This document shows positions 24,943 to 34,730 of a DNA stretch of 64,000 bases, one piece after another. The position numbers were made by a program, and so were the translations under genes. A model generated the notes under the pieces. It did not search any database, was not told the DNA's origin, and saw nothing but the letters and a program-made list of their open reading frames with translations. Within the stretch, counting starts at the first letter, position 1, and the number at the start of each line of letters is the position of its first letter. The stretch comes from JBEBVQ01 sp037190845 (lineage in GTDB: Bacteria > Bacteroidota > Bacteroidia > Chitinophagales > Chitinophagaceae): contig JBBCJI010000007.1 in assembly GCA_037190845.1 (NCBI GenBank), forward strand, positions 62,001 to 126,000, given 5' to 3'.

Positions 24943-27900
24943 CTATTCCGCTGCTATATCTTCTTCATTAATAGTTGTCAGTATTTCTTTAGTCAGGCCC
25001 GACACTGCGGCAATCCGGTTAGCTTGTTTTTCCAATGTTTTTTCAAAAACATTCCGTACAAAACGGCCGTTCCCAAAAGATCTGTCTCTCGCCGAAAAGG
25101 CCTTTTCAAAAACATTTTTCAACTTTACTTTTGCCGGATCTGTTATGTGATAATCCAGTTTTTTGCAATTACTTTCGAAAATCGCAAATAGCTCTTCTGG
25201 TTCATAATCAGGGAAAGTGATGTAACGATTGAATCTCGATTTAAATCCAGGATTAGTATCAATAAATGTTTCCATTTCTTTGGTATAACCAGCCAGAATC
25301 AAAACCAGCTTATCTCTGTCATCTTCCATTCTTTTTATTAACGTAGCAACGGCTTCTTTTCCGAAATCATCTTTGTTCTGCCCTACTAAGGCATATGCTT
25401 CGTCAACAAACAAAATCCCATTCAGCGCGGAATCAACTATTTTATTCACTTTTACGGCTGTATGACCTACGTACTCACCCACCAACCCGGACCGGTCCGT
25501 TTCTACCAATTGCCCTTCCGTCAAAATACCAAGATGTTTGTATATCCTTGACACAATTCTCGCAACAGTTGTTTTTCCCGTTCCGGGATTACCTGTAAAA
25601 ACAATATGGTAAGACAACGAAGAGGATTTCAGTCCGGACTCCTCTCTTGCTCTCTGAACTTTTATAAAATTGATCAGTGTGTTGATCTCTGATTTTACGG
25701 CATTTAATCCTATTAACGAATTGAGCTCGCTGAGTACATCATCAATTGATTCATTTTCTACGCCTTTTGAAATATGCGCAGCATGCTTTTTCTTGTCGGG
25801 AGCGGGATTATGTGTTAGCTGGTAAATCTTTTTCAATATTTTTTCTTCCTCTTCAGACACTATATTATCTGCTTTAGAAATAATAGTAGCAAACCGATAT
25901 AGCATCGTTGCATATTCGTCAAACACCGGATTATCCAGACTTTTGAGGAAAGCCGGGAACAAGAGACTTTTATGTGCAGCACTTTCCATAAAGCTGTCCA
26001 AAGATCCAAAGGTCATTGTGTTTAGCTGTTCTGCAACATCCTTATATACGCTCTGCCGGTACGCTGATTCAAGCGCTTCATAATCGTTATCCAGCAAATT
26101 CCCATGAAAATCGGGTTGTAATTGACTCGTAGTTAGTACAAGGCCACATGCTTCCAATCCATAATAAGACAAATGCCTGTGCGCAGTAAGCATCTTATAA
26201 AGCTGTACCATATCATAAGTGATGCAGCTCGCAATCAATGCCGCCGGCGTATATTCCGAGTGCCCGGTATCCATATGCGTTAACAAAACTTCATCGTTTT
26301 GCAATTTGGATGCTACCGTACGTAACGAACCAGAGAACTCTTTGAGCAGGTAATAATATCCATATGTAAATGGCTTCATGCTGCTCCCCTTCGTTTGCGC
26401 AGAGGAAGAAGCTGCGGATGAAGCGAACAATGACAGATATTGTCTGAATTCAAGCGCAAATTGCTCGGCCAACCGGACATTACTGACATGATAAATAATA
26501 TTCAGACCGCTTTCCGTATAAAATTCCAAAGCGCCATATTCAGCAACCGATTGCGCGTGGTTTACAACAACGGTACTACCCGAAATCCCATCTTTGTCTA
26601 CTCCGGGATCTACCTTCCGGCTGTCAACCGGCACTTTTTCTTTATCTTCAATAAAATGCTCCCTGTAAAAACGGAATTGCAGTTCATGCAATGCAATTAA
26701 TGCAATCTCATTCGATTTCTGCATCTGCAAAATGAACCCGGGATAAATAAACAAGCTATTATCTCTTCCCGCCTCCAGGTGAAATGCCGGATACTCAGAA
26801 AGGATAAAATCAGCACCTTTAAATGCGAAATTCACATCCCACCGCTCAAGCACAAGTTGAACCATGTTCCCGGGATCTCCGGGTTTCCTTTCAGAAATGA
26901 TACGCCATATCTTCTCTGTTTTTAACAACGCTAAATAGGCGCTTTTTACTTTCTGATATTGCTCCTGCAATTCCTGATCACTTTCTATACTCACATTTGC
27001 AAGACTTTTCCGGTATTGTTTATGCAGGTCTGCTAACGATTTTTTTGCCGCTTTTACTTCTGACTGAAGATCTGCAACTGATTGTTGCTTAGTGAGCAAT
27101 TTCCCGGTACCACGCTGCTTGTTTTCCAGCTTTTTATTTAAGCGTTGCACATGTACATACTGCTGTCTGATTTTCTCTTGAAAAACAGGCTTTTTCTGCA
27201 TTGCGGATTCTATATGAGCCTTCAAATCTCCTAATTCCCTGCTTGTCGGAATTGATATATCTCCCTGATAAACAGGATCCGGGAAAAGTTTACCTGCCCC
27301 TTCTCCCCACAGCACTTCCCTTACACGGGCCACATCATATTTCCTGGATGAGTTCATTCCAAAACCAACATCCACCTTGACAATCTGAGCGAAACATGCC
27401 CTGCAAACCCTGCCACCGCCTTTTAATTTTCCTCCCCCAAAGTTAGGTTTCGACATAAATGTCAAAGGCGTACCACAGCCTGAGCAAGACTGCTGATCAG
27501 CTTTTGCTGAAGGAGCCGGAACAAACGGATTATTGTATTTCGCATTAAATTTCTCATTTGACATTATTGCGAAAATGACAACATCAATCCATGAAATAAT
27601 CATAGGTATCCGGGTCCAGAAAAACAGGACGGAAAAAGTCCCCCGCCAGTATTGTCCAAGATAAAAACGATGCGCCCCAAATATGCCCAGAAACAACGCA
27701 AGTAAAATAGTCGCCTTTTTTGTTTTAAGTGGTTTTATGGTAACTGCATTCGAAATAAAATTGTCTTCAGGAGTTGTATAATCTTCCTTGTATGAATCCC
27801 CTCCAATATTTTCGTTATGGGGTCCCACTGTCGTGCTTATACCAGTTTTATTCAATTTCAAATAAATACCAGATAACGTTGGGGTATCTTTTTCAAACAT
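24943..27900 (-). CDS. TM2 / zinc-ribbon / coiled-coil / TerB-like / CbxX-type AAA+ ATPase fusion
   Basis: 985 residues from the ATG at 27900 (1007 if the ATG at 27966 is used; positions below follow the longer form). Order: a variable N-tail; a TM2 domain with two helices (about 86-142, AHRFYLGQYWRGT); a two-CxxC zinc ribbon (CSGC at 161, CRAC at 188); coiled coil (about 245-350); a central region of about 320 residues with no recognised fold; a TerB-like helical segment (about 683-720, KADNIVSEEEEKILKKI); and a complete CbxX/CfxQ AAA+ module (about 745-1007) with Walker A GNPGTGKTT (about 792) and Walker B ILFVDEAY (about 851). CbxX ATPases remodel proteins (Rubisco activase, EccA of type VII secretion). 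This one is membrane-tethered. Substrate unknown; a stress or conflict role is inference. Confidence 0.85.
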   Translation of the reverse strand: MFEKDTPTLSGIYLKLNKTGISTTVGPHNENIGGDSYKEDYTTPEDNFISNAVTIKPLKTKKATILLALFLGIFGAHRFYLGQYWRGTFSVLFFWTRIPMIISWIDVVIFAIMSNEKFNAKYNNPFVPAPSAKADQQSCSGCGTPLTFMSKPNFGGGKLKGGGRVCRACFAQIVKVDVGFGMNSSRKYDVARVREVLWGEGAGKLFPDPVYQGDISIPTSRELGDLKAHIESAMQKKPVFQEKIRQQYVHVQRLNKKLENKQRGTGKLLTKQQSVADLQSEVKAAKKSLADLHKQYRKSLANVSIESDQELQEQYQKVKSAYLALLKTEKIWRIISERKPGDPGNMVQLVLERWDVNFAFKGADFILSEYPAFHLEAGRDNSLFIYPGFILQMQKSNEIALIALHELQFRFYREHFIEDKEKVPVDSRKVDPGVDKDGISGSTVVVNHAQSVAEYGALEFYTESGLNIIYHVSNVRLAEQFALEFRQYLSLFASSAASSSAQTKGSSMKPFTYGYYYLLKEFSGSLRTVASKLQNDEVLLTHMDTGHSEYTPAALIASCITYDMVQLYKMLTAHRHLSYYGLEACGLVLTTSQLQPDFHGNLLDNDYEALESAYRQSVYKDVAEQLNTMTFGSLDSFMESAAHKSLLFPAFLKSLDNPVFDEYATMLYRFATIISKADNIVSEEEEKILKKIYQLTHNPAPDKKKHAAHISKGVENESIDDVLSELNSLIGLNAVKSEINTLINFIKVQRAREESGLKSSSLSYHIVFTGNPGTGKTTVARIVSRIYKHLGILTEGQLVETDRSGLVGEYVGHTAVKVNKIVDSALNGILFVDEAYALVGQNKDDFGKEAVATLIKRMEDDRDKLVLILAGYTKEMETFIDTNPGFKSRFNRYITFPDYEPEELFAIFESNCKKLDYHITDPAKVKLKNVFEKAFSARDRSFGNGRFVRNVFEKTLEKQANRIAAVSGLTKEILTTINEEDIAAE

Positions 27901-28115
27901 TGTCAATATCTTTTTTTTGCTTTTTATCCAGTCTTGTTTTCGATGCAGATAATGCAGGCATATCATAGCGATACACTTACAAACTGTACGGCATGCAATA
28001 TTATACTAAAAATCGCTTATTAAAAAGGCAACGCATACTATATCTTATTGTAGAAAAAGCAAGTTCCCGCAGATACATGAAAGGATGCCGACCTGGTATA
28101 AAACCTGTACCCGTA

Positions 28116-29861
28116 TCAATTAGCGAATACCATCGTTTTCGAATCAATTATCTTCCCGTTAATGACAAGCGTATAGACCATAGCGCCGCTCATGTGGTAA
28201 CCGTGTTCGTACAGTATTTCGTTGACGCCTTTGCTCAGGCGGATGGGCATCCTTTTGATTTCTTTTCCCGACGCAATATCGTGTACCACGATAAAAGCGT
28301 GTTTATGAGCAGCCGGTTCATCATGCACCAGAACGGATATGGTCGTAGCTTCATCAAAAGGGTTGGGCCGGTTTTGCAGTAGTTCAACAGCCCCCGGAGC
28401 CGCATCCAGATCATAAACAGCAGTAACGCGGGTCATTTGTTCCCGGGAAAAAAGGCTTTCCACACCCTGCCCGTTTACAGCAGCCACGCTCAGCATATAG
28501 TTTTTTCCAGGAGGAAGCGTAAGCGTATGCGTCAGGGAGCCGGTAAATGTATAAACGCTGTCCCAGTCGTTGGTTTCAGTGCGAACACCGATCCTGTAAT
28601 GCAGGTATTGATGCGGATCCGTCACAGTGACTACCAGGTTTTCGCGGTGGTCTTTTGCCAGGCCGAAGTCCGGTATTTCCGGACTGATCGCGATCATACC
28701 TGCAGCATTACCGTTAATGACCGTATTCCGGACGAGATAATTAAAATCCACAAAGAAACTGTCCACTACCGAATCATGATCCGTATCCACCCCGAGAATA
28801 TCTCCGGAAGTATGCTGCCGGTCGTCATAGCCAGGCTGGGTTACATGTGCATCTCCATGCTCATGAGCGGATGTAAAGCGCATCGCCGGATAACCATTCT
28901 GACGGAAAGGTATGTGATCTCCGCCTCTGCCCGTACGGTCTTCTGCAGACATCACCGTAAGCGTCATGGGCACTGTAGTAAAAGGCAGGATCCGTTCCCT
29001 GTATTGCAGCTTTATATAACGGGCAAGTCCTTTGTGGGGAGAATTAAAGCTCCCCTGCGAAAACAAACGTACCTGCATGCTGTCAATTTCATTCTCGCCC
29101 GGACAGCCGGGAGGAGAAGATGTCTTGCCGCATATAATCCCCCCGGTAACATCATTGTTTAAAACCGCAATTATTTCAATGCCTTTTTGTTTTGCATAAT
29201 CGGCAAAAGCTTTAGCCCCGTAAAGTCCCTGCTCTTCGGCTGTCGTTGCGAGGAAAACAAGCGTATGCTTATAGCTGTAACGGCTCATCACCCGTGCCAG
29301 CTCCATGACCAGCGCAGTGCCAGTAGCATTATCCTCAATGCCTGCAGCCAGGCAGGCCGTATCACAAAGTCCTTCGCAACGGCTGTCCATATGCCCCTCG
29401 ATGACAATGATCCCTTTTGCCGATGTATCCGTACCCGGCAGCACGGCAAAGACATTACTGTGCCGGGCTATGTTACAAATATTCCTGTCGAACTGCAGGT
29501 AAGACGGGATAAGCCGGTTGCCATTCTGAGCGCTGAATATTTCAAATTTTGAATAGATCCACCGACGTGCTGCGCCGATACCTTTTGTGGCAGAAAGGGT
29601 ATCCGAACCTGAATTCCGGTTGTAAAAGCTACCTAAAACATCCATATAATGGTGGAGTGAATCAGAAGAGACCCGTGCATGGATGCCACGGCTGATCGTA
29701 TCCGGATGATTTAAGGCCGGGCTTGCCGCATAGTCCGACGGATTATAGTTGCCCAGCATGACGGCCTCGGCCAGTGGAGAAGCCGCAATATTAGTCTGCG
29801 CCTGTGCACCGGGAAACTGCAGGAAAACAACACAACATATAATGGCAAAGACATTTTTCAT
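28116..29861 (-). CDS. secreted M28-family metallopeptidase with T9SS type A sorting domain
   Basis: 581 residues. Signal peptide 1-21 (GAQAQ). The M28 aminopeptidase core (about 85-370) shows the zinc ligands in VIEGHMDSR, GIEDNATGTALVM, TTAEEQGLYGA and NNDVTGG, with a last His in SAHEHGD. A fibronectin-like segment follows (about 400-470), and the C-terminus LLQNRPNPFDEATTISV ... SGAMVYTLVINGKII is a type A type IX secretion signal. The enzyme should be exported to the surface or medium and cleave N-terminal residues from peptides. It stands alone between the AAA+ fusion and a repeat element. Confidence 0.92.
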   Translation of the reverse strand: MKNVFAIICCVVFLQFPGAQAQTNIAASPLAEAVMLGNYNPSDYAASPALNHPDTISRGIHARVSSDSLHHYMDVLGSFYNRNSGSDTLSATKGIGAARRWIYSKFEIFSAQNGNRLIPSYLQFDRNICNIARHSNVFAVLPGTDTSAKGIIVIEGHMDSRCEGLCDTACLAAGIEDNATGTALVMELARVMSRYSYKHTLVFLATTAEEQGLYGAKAFADYAKQKGIEIIAVLNNDVTGGIICGKTSSPPGCPGENEIDSMQVRLFSQGSFNSPHKGLARYIKLQYRERILPFTTVPMTLTVMSAEDRTGRGGDHIPFRQNGYPAMRFTSAHEHGDAHVTQPGYDDRQHTSGDILGVDTDHDSVVDSFFVDFNYLVRNTVINGNAAGMIAISPEIPDFGLAKDHRENLVVTVTDPHQYLHYRIGVRTETNDWDSVYTFTGSLTHTLTLPPGKNYMLSVAAVNGQGVESLFSREQMTRVTAVYDLDAAPGAVELLQNRPNPFDEATTISVLVHDEPAAHKHAFIVVHDIASGKEIKRMPIRLSKGVNEILYEHGYHMSGAMVYTLVINGKIIDSKTMVFAN

Positions 29862-29898
29862 CCGGAAACTGTTTAAAAATTAAGCTATTATAACACTT

Positions 29899-29906
29899 CA
29901 AAAATA
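29899..29906 (-). promoter_or_regulatory. -7 box of the M28 peptidase gene
   Basis: Minus-strand TATTTTTG, an exact TAnnTTTG, 37 bases before the ATG at 29861. Confidence 0.45.
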
Positions 29907-29951
29907 ACAAAAAATACACATGTCATTAACAGAGTAATTTTACTGCACTAA

Positions 29952-30465
29952 GAAGCTGTCTAAAATTCATTCAGATGATAATGTATTGCATTGGAAAACA
30001 TTAGCCGAGGGTATGCTGCCCTTTCAGGGCGGGGTTGTGGTGGTGACCATGTTGTGCCCAACGCGATGCGTTGGGTTTTATATATACTGCCCCTTCGGGG
30101 CGCCGGCCCCCATTATCCGGAATATCGAAGGTTATGTTGTTATAATCGCCTCCTGTCACCTGCCGGAAGATATGCTGTACCTGAAACTCAAAAGGCTGAA
30201 AGCCTTTGATACATACAGCCCGGGGCAACGCTCCGGGCTATGGGCAAAACCAATATCCCCCTACGCCCTGAAAGGGCAATATAGCATGCAACAACCCTAC
30301 CCTTCAACGGGAGGATTTGCACCGTTCTTTTGTCATAGCACTACTGAAGAATGGACTGATCTTCTCCCTTTGCGCGCCGAAGCCATAGCGCAGGCAGGCT
30401 GAGGGGAGCATGTGAGGGGTGTGGGGGCATTAATATATTTTTACTAATCATTTTTAAACAGGCTC
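29952..30465. repeat. 515-bp palindrome-rich repeat element, copy 2
   Basis: Nearly identical to 22220-22734 and in the same orientation. The left end here is GAAGCTGTCTAAAAT, the right end ATTTTTAAACAGGCTC, flanked by TAA on both sides (29949-29951, 30466-30468), again a 3-bp duplication. The hairpin at about 30218 has its loop as AAC where copy 1 has GTT. With 90 bases on each side it fills the roughly 700-base gap between the M28 peptidase and htpG. Confidence 0.8.
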
Positions 30466-30556
30466 TAAAAAGTGACAATTTGACAATAACTATACTTCCG
30501 GAACATATTTTGATCATACATGTCAAACATTACGGACAATTTTAATCATAAAAACT

Positions 30557-32440
30557 ATGCAGGAAAAAGGAACGATCTCCATCCACACCGAAAACATCTT
30601 CCCGATCATCAAGAAGTTTTTGTATTCCGATAATGAAATTTTTCTCCGGGAGCTGGTTTCGAATGCCGTAGACGCTACGCAAAAGATCAAACGGCTTTCT
30701 TCACTCGGCCAATACCAGGGAGAGCTGGGGCATCTGCAGGTAGAAGTCGCTGTGGATGAATCCAATAAAACCGTTACCATTTCTGATCGTGGCATTGGTA
30801 TGACCGCAGAAGAAATTAAAAAATACATTAACCAGATCGCATTCTCCGGCGCTACCGAATTCGTAGAAAAATTCAAAGAAGCGAAAGATGCACAGGAATT
30901 GATCGGCAAATTCGGGCTGGGCTTTTACTCTGCCTTTATGGTTGCCGACAAAGTGGAGATCAATACCCTTTCTTACCAGGACGGAGCGGAACCTGCTCGC
31001 TGGATATGCGATGGCAGCACCGAATTTGAAATTACTCCGGGCAGCCGTACCGAAAGAGGCACGGATATCATCCTGCACATCAACCAGGAATCTGAAGAAT
31101 TTCTCAGCAAATATAAACTCGAAGAAATCCTGAATAAATACTGCCGCTTCCTGCCCGTGCCCATTAAATCAGGCACTAAGACCGAACGGGAACCGGACGG
31201 TGAAGACGCCGACGGCAAGCCGAAATATAAAGAAACAGAGGTTGACAACATCATCAACAACACCCACCCTATCTGGACAAAATCCCCCTCGGATCTTAAA
31301 GATGAAGACTACCTGGCGTTCTATAAGGAATTATACCCCTTCTCCGAAGACCCTTTGTTCTGGATACACCTGAATGTTGATTATCCGTTCAACCTGACCG
31401 GCGTACTCTACTTCCCTAAAATAAAAGGGGATTTTGATCTGCAAAAAAACAAGATCAAATTATTTTCACGCCAGGTATTTATTACCGACGAAGTAAAAGA
31501 CATCGTACCCGAATACCTGATGCTGCTGCACGGCGTACTTGATTCCCCGGACATCCCGCTGAACGTATCCCGCAGCTTCCTGCAGGCCGACAGCAACGTA
31601 AAGAAGATCAACAACCATATTTCCAAAAAGGTAGCTGACAAGCTGAATGAGCTGTTCCGGAAAGACCGGAAAGCATTTCAGGACAAATGGCAGGATATCG
31701 GCCTGTTTGTAAAATACGGCATGCTCAGTGATGAAAAATTCTACGACCGGGCTAAAGATTTCGCTCTGTTAGTGAACACAAAAAATGAATTTTATACACT
31801 GGATGAATACAAGGAAAAAACAAAAGCATTTCAGGAAGATAAAGATGGTCAGCTTATTTATCTGTATACCACGGATGCGGCCAGGCAGGACACCTTCATT
31901 CAATCCGCCAATAAAAAAGAATATGATGTATTGGTGATGGATTCACCGATAGACAACCATTTCATTAATCATCTGGAACAAAAGCTGGAAAAAACTTCCC
32001 TGAAAAGAGTTGATTCGGATGTGATTGATAAACTCATCGTAAAAGATGAGCAGAACGAACAAAAGCTGAATGAAGAACAGGCTACTTCCGCAAAAACCAT
32101 CTTCGAAGGCGCCATACAGAAACCGAATATGACCGTCAACATAGAATACCTCAGCCCGGATGCGCTGCCGGTAACCGTAACGATGGATGAGTTTATGCGC
32201 AGGATGAAGGATATGGCTAAAATGGGTGGCGGTATGAGTTTCTATGGCGCGATGCCAGAGCAATATAAGGTTTCTGTGAATGGCAATCACCCACTGGTAA
32301 GCCGGATCCTGCAAACAGAAGACAGCACGGCACAGGCAAAACTGGCCAAACAGGCCTTCGATCTTGCGTTGATATCACAGGGATTACTGACCGGCGCTGA
32401 TCTTACCGAATTTGTAAACAGAAGTGTGGAAATGATTTAA
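30557..32440 (+). CDS. htpG: Hsp90-family molecular chaperone HtpG
   Basis: 627 residues, full length. The N-terminal ATPase domain shows EIFLRELVSNAVDATQKI (about 24-41), DRGIGMT (about 77-83) and GKFGLGFYSAFMVAD (about 118-132). The middle domain has the catalytic-loop segment DIPLNVSRSFLQ (about 335-346), and the C-terminal dimer domain follows. It is the cytosolic ATP-driven chaperone of heat and stress response. No CIRCE-like inverted repeat is seen upstream. The gene stands alone, and a perfect palindrome overlaps the region just after its stop and probably ends transcription. Confidence 0.98.
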   Translation: MQEKGTISIHTENIFPIIKKFLYSDNEIFLRELVSNAVDATQKIKRLSSLGQYQGELGHLQVEVAVDESNKTVTISDRGIGMTAEEIKKYINQIAFSGATEFVEKFKEAKDAQELIGKFGLGFYSAFMVADKVEINTLSYQDGAEPARWICDGSTEFEITPGSRTERGTDIILHINQESEEFLSKYKLEEILNKYCRFLPVPIKSGTKTEREPDGEDADGKPKYKETEVDNIINNTHPIWTKSPSDLKDEDYLAFYKELYPFSEDPLFWIHLNVDYPFNLTGVLYFPKIKGDFDLQKNKIKLFSRQVFITDEVKDIVPEYLMLLHGVLDSPDIPLNVSRSFLQADSNVKKINNHISKKVADKLNELFRKDRKAFQDKWQDIGLFVKYGMLSDEKFYDRAKDFALLVNTKNEFYTLDEYKEKTKAFQEDKDGQLIYLYTTDAARQDTFIQSANKKEYDVLVMDSPIDNHFINHLEQKLEKTSLKRVDSDVIDKLIVKDEQNEQKLNEEQATSAKTIFEGAIQKPNMTVNIEYLSPDALPVTVTMDEFMRRMKDMAKMGGGMSFYGAMPEQYKVSVNGNHPLVSRILQTEDSTAQAKLAKQAFDLALISQGLLTGADLTEFVNRSVEMI

Positions 32441-32443
32441 TTC

Positions 32444-32475
32444 CCGTAGAGACGCGATGCATCGCGTCTCTACGG
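32444..32475. repeat. perfect 32-bp palindrome between convergent htpG and DUF4476 genes
   Basis: CCGTAGAGACGCGATG is followed directly by its reverse complement. A second member with the same GTAGAGAC...GTCTCTAC frame but a different core is at 55406-55433. Placed between two convergent genes (and overlapping the last codons of the minus-strand one), it is well placed to act as a two-way terminator. Confidence 0.85.
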
Positions 32476-33213
32476 ATTAATATAATCCCGCAATTCCTGA
32501 CGCGAACTTTCATAAATGAAAGCATCATCCAGAACGGATAGGAATTGATCGGGGTCAGACACCTGGCTATATACCCATTTTGCGAAAAACAGTTTACCTT
32601 TTTCAGATCCGAACCATGATAACATTTTTCTTACCTGTTGGGTCTGCACCGAAGAACCGGCCAATGACCGCTGTAAAAATTCATCTTTGTCCGCATCTGT
32701 GATCAGTATGTTTACCTGAGCTTCCAGCATCTTCATATTATCTGTGGAAAGCGGCGTAGCCGGGGACTGTAATTGCTGAGGTGATTCCGTCTCCGTAGAC
32801 GCAGGTGGTGCAGGCGCCGCAGTCCGCCCCCCGTCAAAAACAGGGTCTGAATAATCATTTCCGCCGGCATGCTCCCGCGTATAAATCTTTACTCGTCCGG
32901 AGCTGCGCTCTACAATGCAGTAAGTGGCCATACCCGGACGAATACGTACCCGTCCGGAGAATACCAGCTTCGCATGTCCGCCGCCATCCTTATATGCCCG
33001 GTATTCATACACATCAAGATGATTCCGCCGGCGGGGGAGGTCTCCAATAGTCAGGCTGCCGGCAACTTTCGGGAACCGCCGGTCATTTACTGCTATTGTC
33101 AGCGGATGGCGGTCGTCAAAACGAACCCGCAGTACCCCGGGCTCCTTCTGCGCCAGCACAACATATACCGGCAACAGCAACAAAAAGCATGTAAATAAAA
33201 TTAATTTCTTCAT
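32470..33213 (-). CDS. secreted DUF4476 protein
   Basis: 247 residues. Signal peptide 1-21 (VVLAQ); an N-terminal beta domain (about 25-115); a Pro/Thr/Ser-rich linker (130-157); and a C-terminal helical DUF4476 domain (about 160-245; LEAQVNILITDADKDEFLQ ... FLSVLDDAFIYESSRQELRDYI). DUF4476 proteins are common in Bacteroidota and have no settled function. The stop codon lies inside the palindrome shared with htpG. Confidence 0.85.
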   Translation of the reverse strand: MKKLILFTCFLLLLPVYVVLAQKEPGVLRVRFDDRHPLTIAVNDRRFPKVAGSLTIGDLPRRRNHLDVYEYRAYKDGGGHAKLVFSGRVRIRPGMATYCIVERSSGRVKIYTREHAGGNDYSDPVFDGGRTAAPAPPASTETESPQQLQSPATPLSTDNMKMLEAQVNILITDADKDEFLQRSLAGSSVQTQQVRKMLSWFGSEKGKLFFAKWVYSQVSDPDQFLSVLDDAFIYESSRQELRDYINP

Positions 33214-33253
33214 ATCATTACATGATTATAGCATAAAAAATGATGACTGTGTA

Positions 33254-33261
33254 CAAAGCTA
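33254..33261 (-). promoter_or_regulatory. -7 box of the DUF4476 gene
   Basis: Minus-strand TAGCTTTG, an exact TAnnTTTG, 40 bases before the ATG at 33213. Confidence 0.45.
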
Positions 33262-33410
33262 TGAATGAGATACAGTGCCCCTTCTTTTAAAGTAAAATTA
33301 CAAAAAGCATACAGAAATACTTTCTCGGCTACCCGGATCGTGACACCGGATATTTGCTATATTTATCGGCACTATATCCAACACAATATCCACGAAAGAA
33401 AGCATATCGC

Positions 33411-34607
33411 ATGAATATACGTTCTGAAATGGTCCCGATTTTTTACCTCAATGTATTTGCGGTAGCAGCTCAGCTTACCATTGTAGCCATTCTCCTGTTC
33501 AGAAACAACAACAGCAATACCAACAAACTACTTGCGTTGATCATGTTTTATCCGGCGCTGAACATTACCCTCAATATTTTCTATATCATCTTCCAAAACC
33601 ATAATCTTCTTTTCCTAAGTCCCTTAAATATCAGTATTACCCTGACCTTTGGCCCCGTATTACTTGCCTATATAGGTCTGATCCAGGGAAAAACGTTAAG
33701 GATCACCCCCCGTTACTGGTTTCATTTTCTCCCTGCTGTACTTATTCTGTTCAGTACGGTATACTATTTTGTGATCCCGGAGCAGGAGCGCATCCGGATA
33801 ATGCAACAATTGCTGGAAGGCAACGATCTGTATACCAATTTTATCAACCTGCTGCTGCTGTGTCATATAATGGCTTACCTGATCGTCGCTTTCCGCAGGG
33901 TGAAACAACATGCCGGGTCGGCCAGGAACTTCTATGCCTATACGGCGGAAATAGAGGTAAAATGGCCACAGACCATCGTAAATCTGCTCTTATTGCTCAA
34001 TCTCCTGATATTACTTGCCTATGGGATTCCGATAATCTTAAGCGGTCAGGCTCATATCTATTCAGACCTGGTCGCAGCTCCTGTTGCTGCTATTATTCTA
34101 TATGTATGTATCATATACAAGGGATTTTCCTATCATGTCATATTCGACAAATTCACGTATGCCCGGTTTATGGAAACCACCGCCCCGATAGACAATTTTG
34201 TGCAGGAGGTCAGACAGAAAAACAAATCAGGCAACCGGTTTGAAGATATTGAGCTCATACAGGAAACCCGGAGGAAAATAGACGCCTTGTTTTCGGAATC
34301 AAAAATACATACCTGTCCTCAACTGAAATTACATACCGTGGCAACCATGCTGAATATGAGTCCCGCAGTTTTATCCCGGTTCATCAATACACATATAGAA
34401 ACTTCCTTCTTTGACCTGGTAAATACTCACCGGGTAGAAGAAGCCAAAAAAATGCTCACAAATACAGATTATCAGCACTATAAGATAGAGAGTATTGGTG
34501 AAATGGCCGGATTTAGTTCAAAAGCCTCATTTTTTTCTATATTCAAAAAGCATATGAACCAAACACCACATACCTATAAAAAACGCCATTTAAGCGATAA
34601 AACATAA
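33411..34607 (+). CDS. AraC-family regulator with seven-helix membrane domain
   Basis: 398 residues from the ATG at 33411 (an upstream in-frame TTG at 33354 falls in a GATATTTG promoter-like sequence). Seven hydrophobic segments (about 10-30, 38-60, 66-90, 101-121, 142-160, 186-208, 217-238) are followed by a cytoplasmic linker and a C-terminal AraC/XylS double helix-turn-helix (about 300-396; LHTVATMLNMSPAVLSRFI and IGEMAGFSSKASFFSIFKKH). This is a membrane-bound one-component system: the 7TM part likely senses a lipid or hydrophobic signal and the tethered domain binds DNA. No operon partner; the lipoprotein at 34731 is a possible target. Confidence 0.88.
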   Translation: MNIRSEMVPIFYLNVFAVAAQLTIVAILLFRNNNSNTNKLLALIMFYPALNITLNIFYIIFQNHNLLFLSPLNISITLTFGPVLLAYIGLIQGKTLRITPRYWFHFLPAVLILFSTVYYFVIPEQERIRIMQQLLEGNDLYTNFINLLLLCHIMAYLIVAFRRVKQHAGSARNFYAYTAEIEVKWPQTIVNLLLLLNLLILLAYGIPIILSGQAHIYSDLVAAPVAAIILYVCIIYKGFSYHVIFDKFTYARFMETTAPIDNFVQEVRQKNKSGNRFEDIELIQETRRKIDALFSESKIHTCPQLKLHTVATMLNMSPAVLSRFINTHIETSFFDLVNTHRVEEAKKMLTNTDYQHYKIESIGEMAGFSSKASFFSIFKKHMNQTPHTYKKRHLSDKT

Positions 34608-34730
34608 CCCGGCTTTCAGCGGAGCATCCGGACGAATGAGTACAGACTTACCAAGATTGTACTTGCAATAGCTTGTGTTTGTGTAAACTATCTGGGTAGT
34701 TATTATATTTTTGAAAAAACATTTAAAATT

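Noticed and set aside
28437..29162. 241-codon plus-strand ORF opposite the M28 peptidase
   Set aside because: Antisense shadow of a gene with complete zinc motifs and a sorting domain.
29986..30402. 138-codon plus-strand ORF inside the 515-bp element, with a relative at 22282-22554
   Set aside because: The frame is not kept between copies, it runs through perfect palindromes, and the changes between copies follow hairpin structure and not codons. Treated as non-coding repeat.
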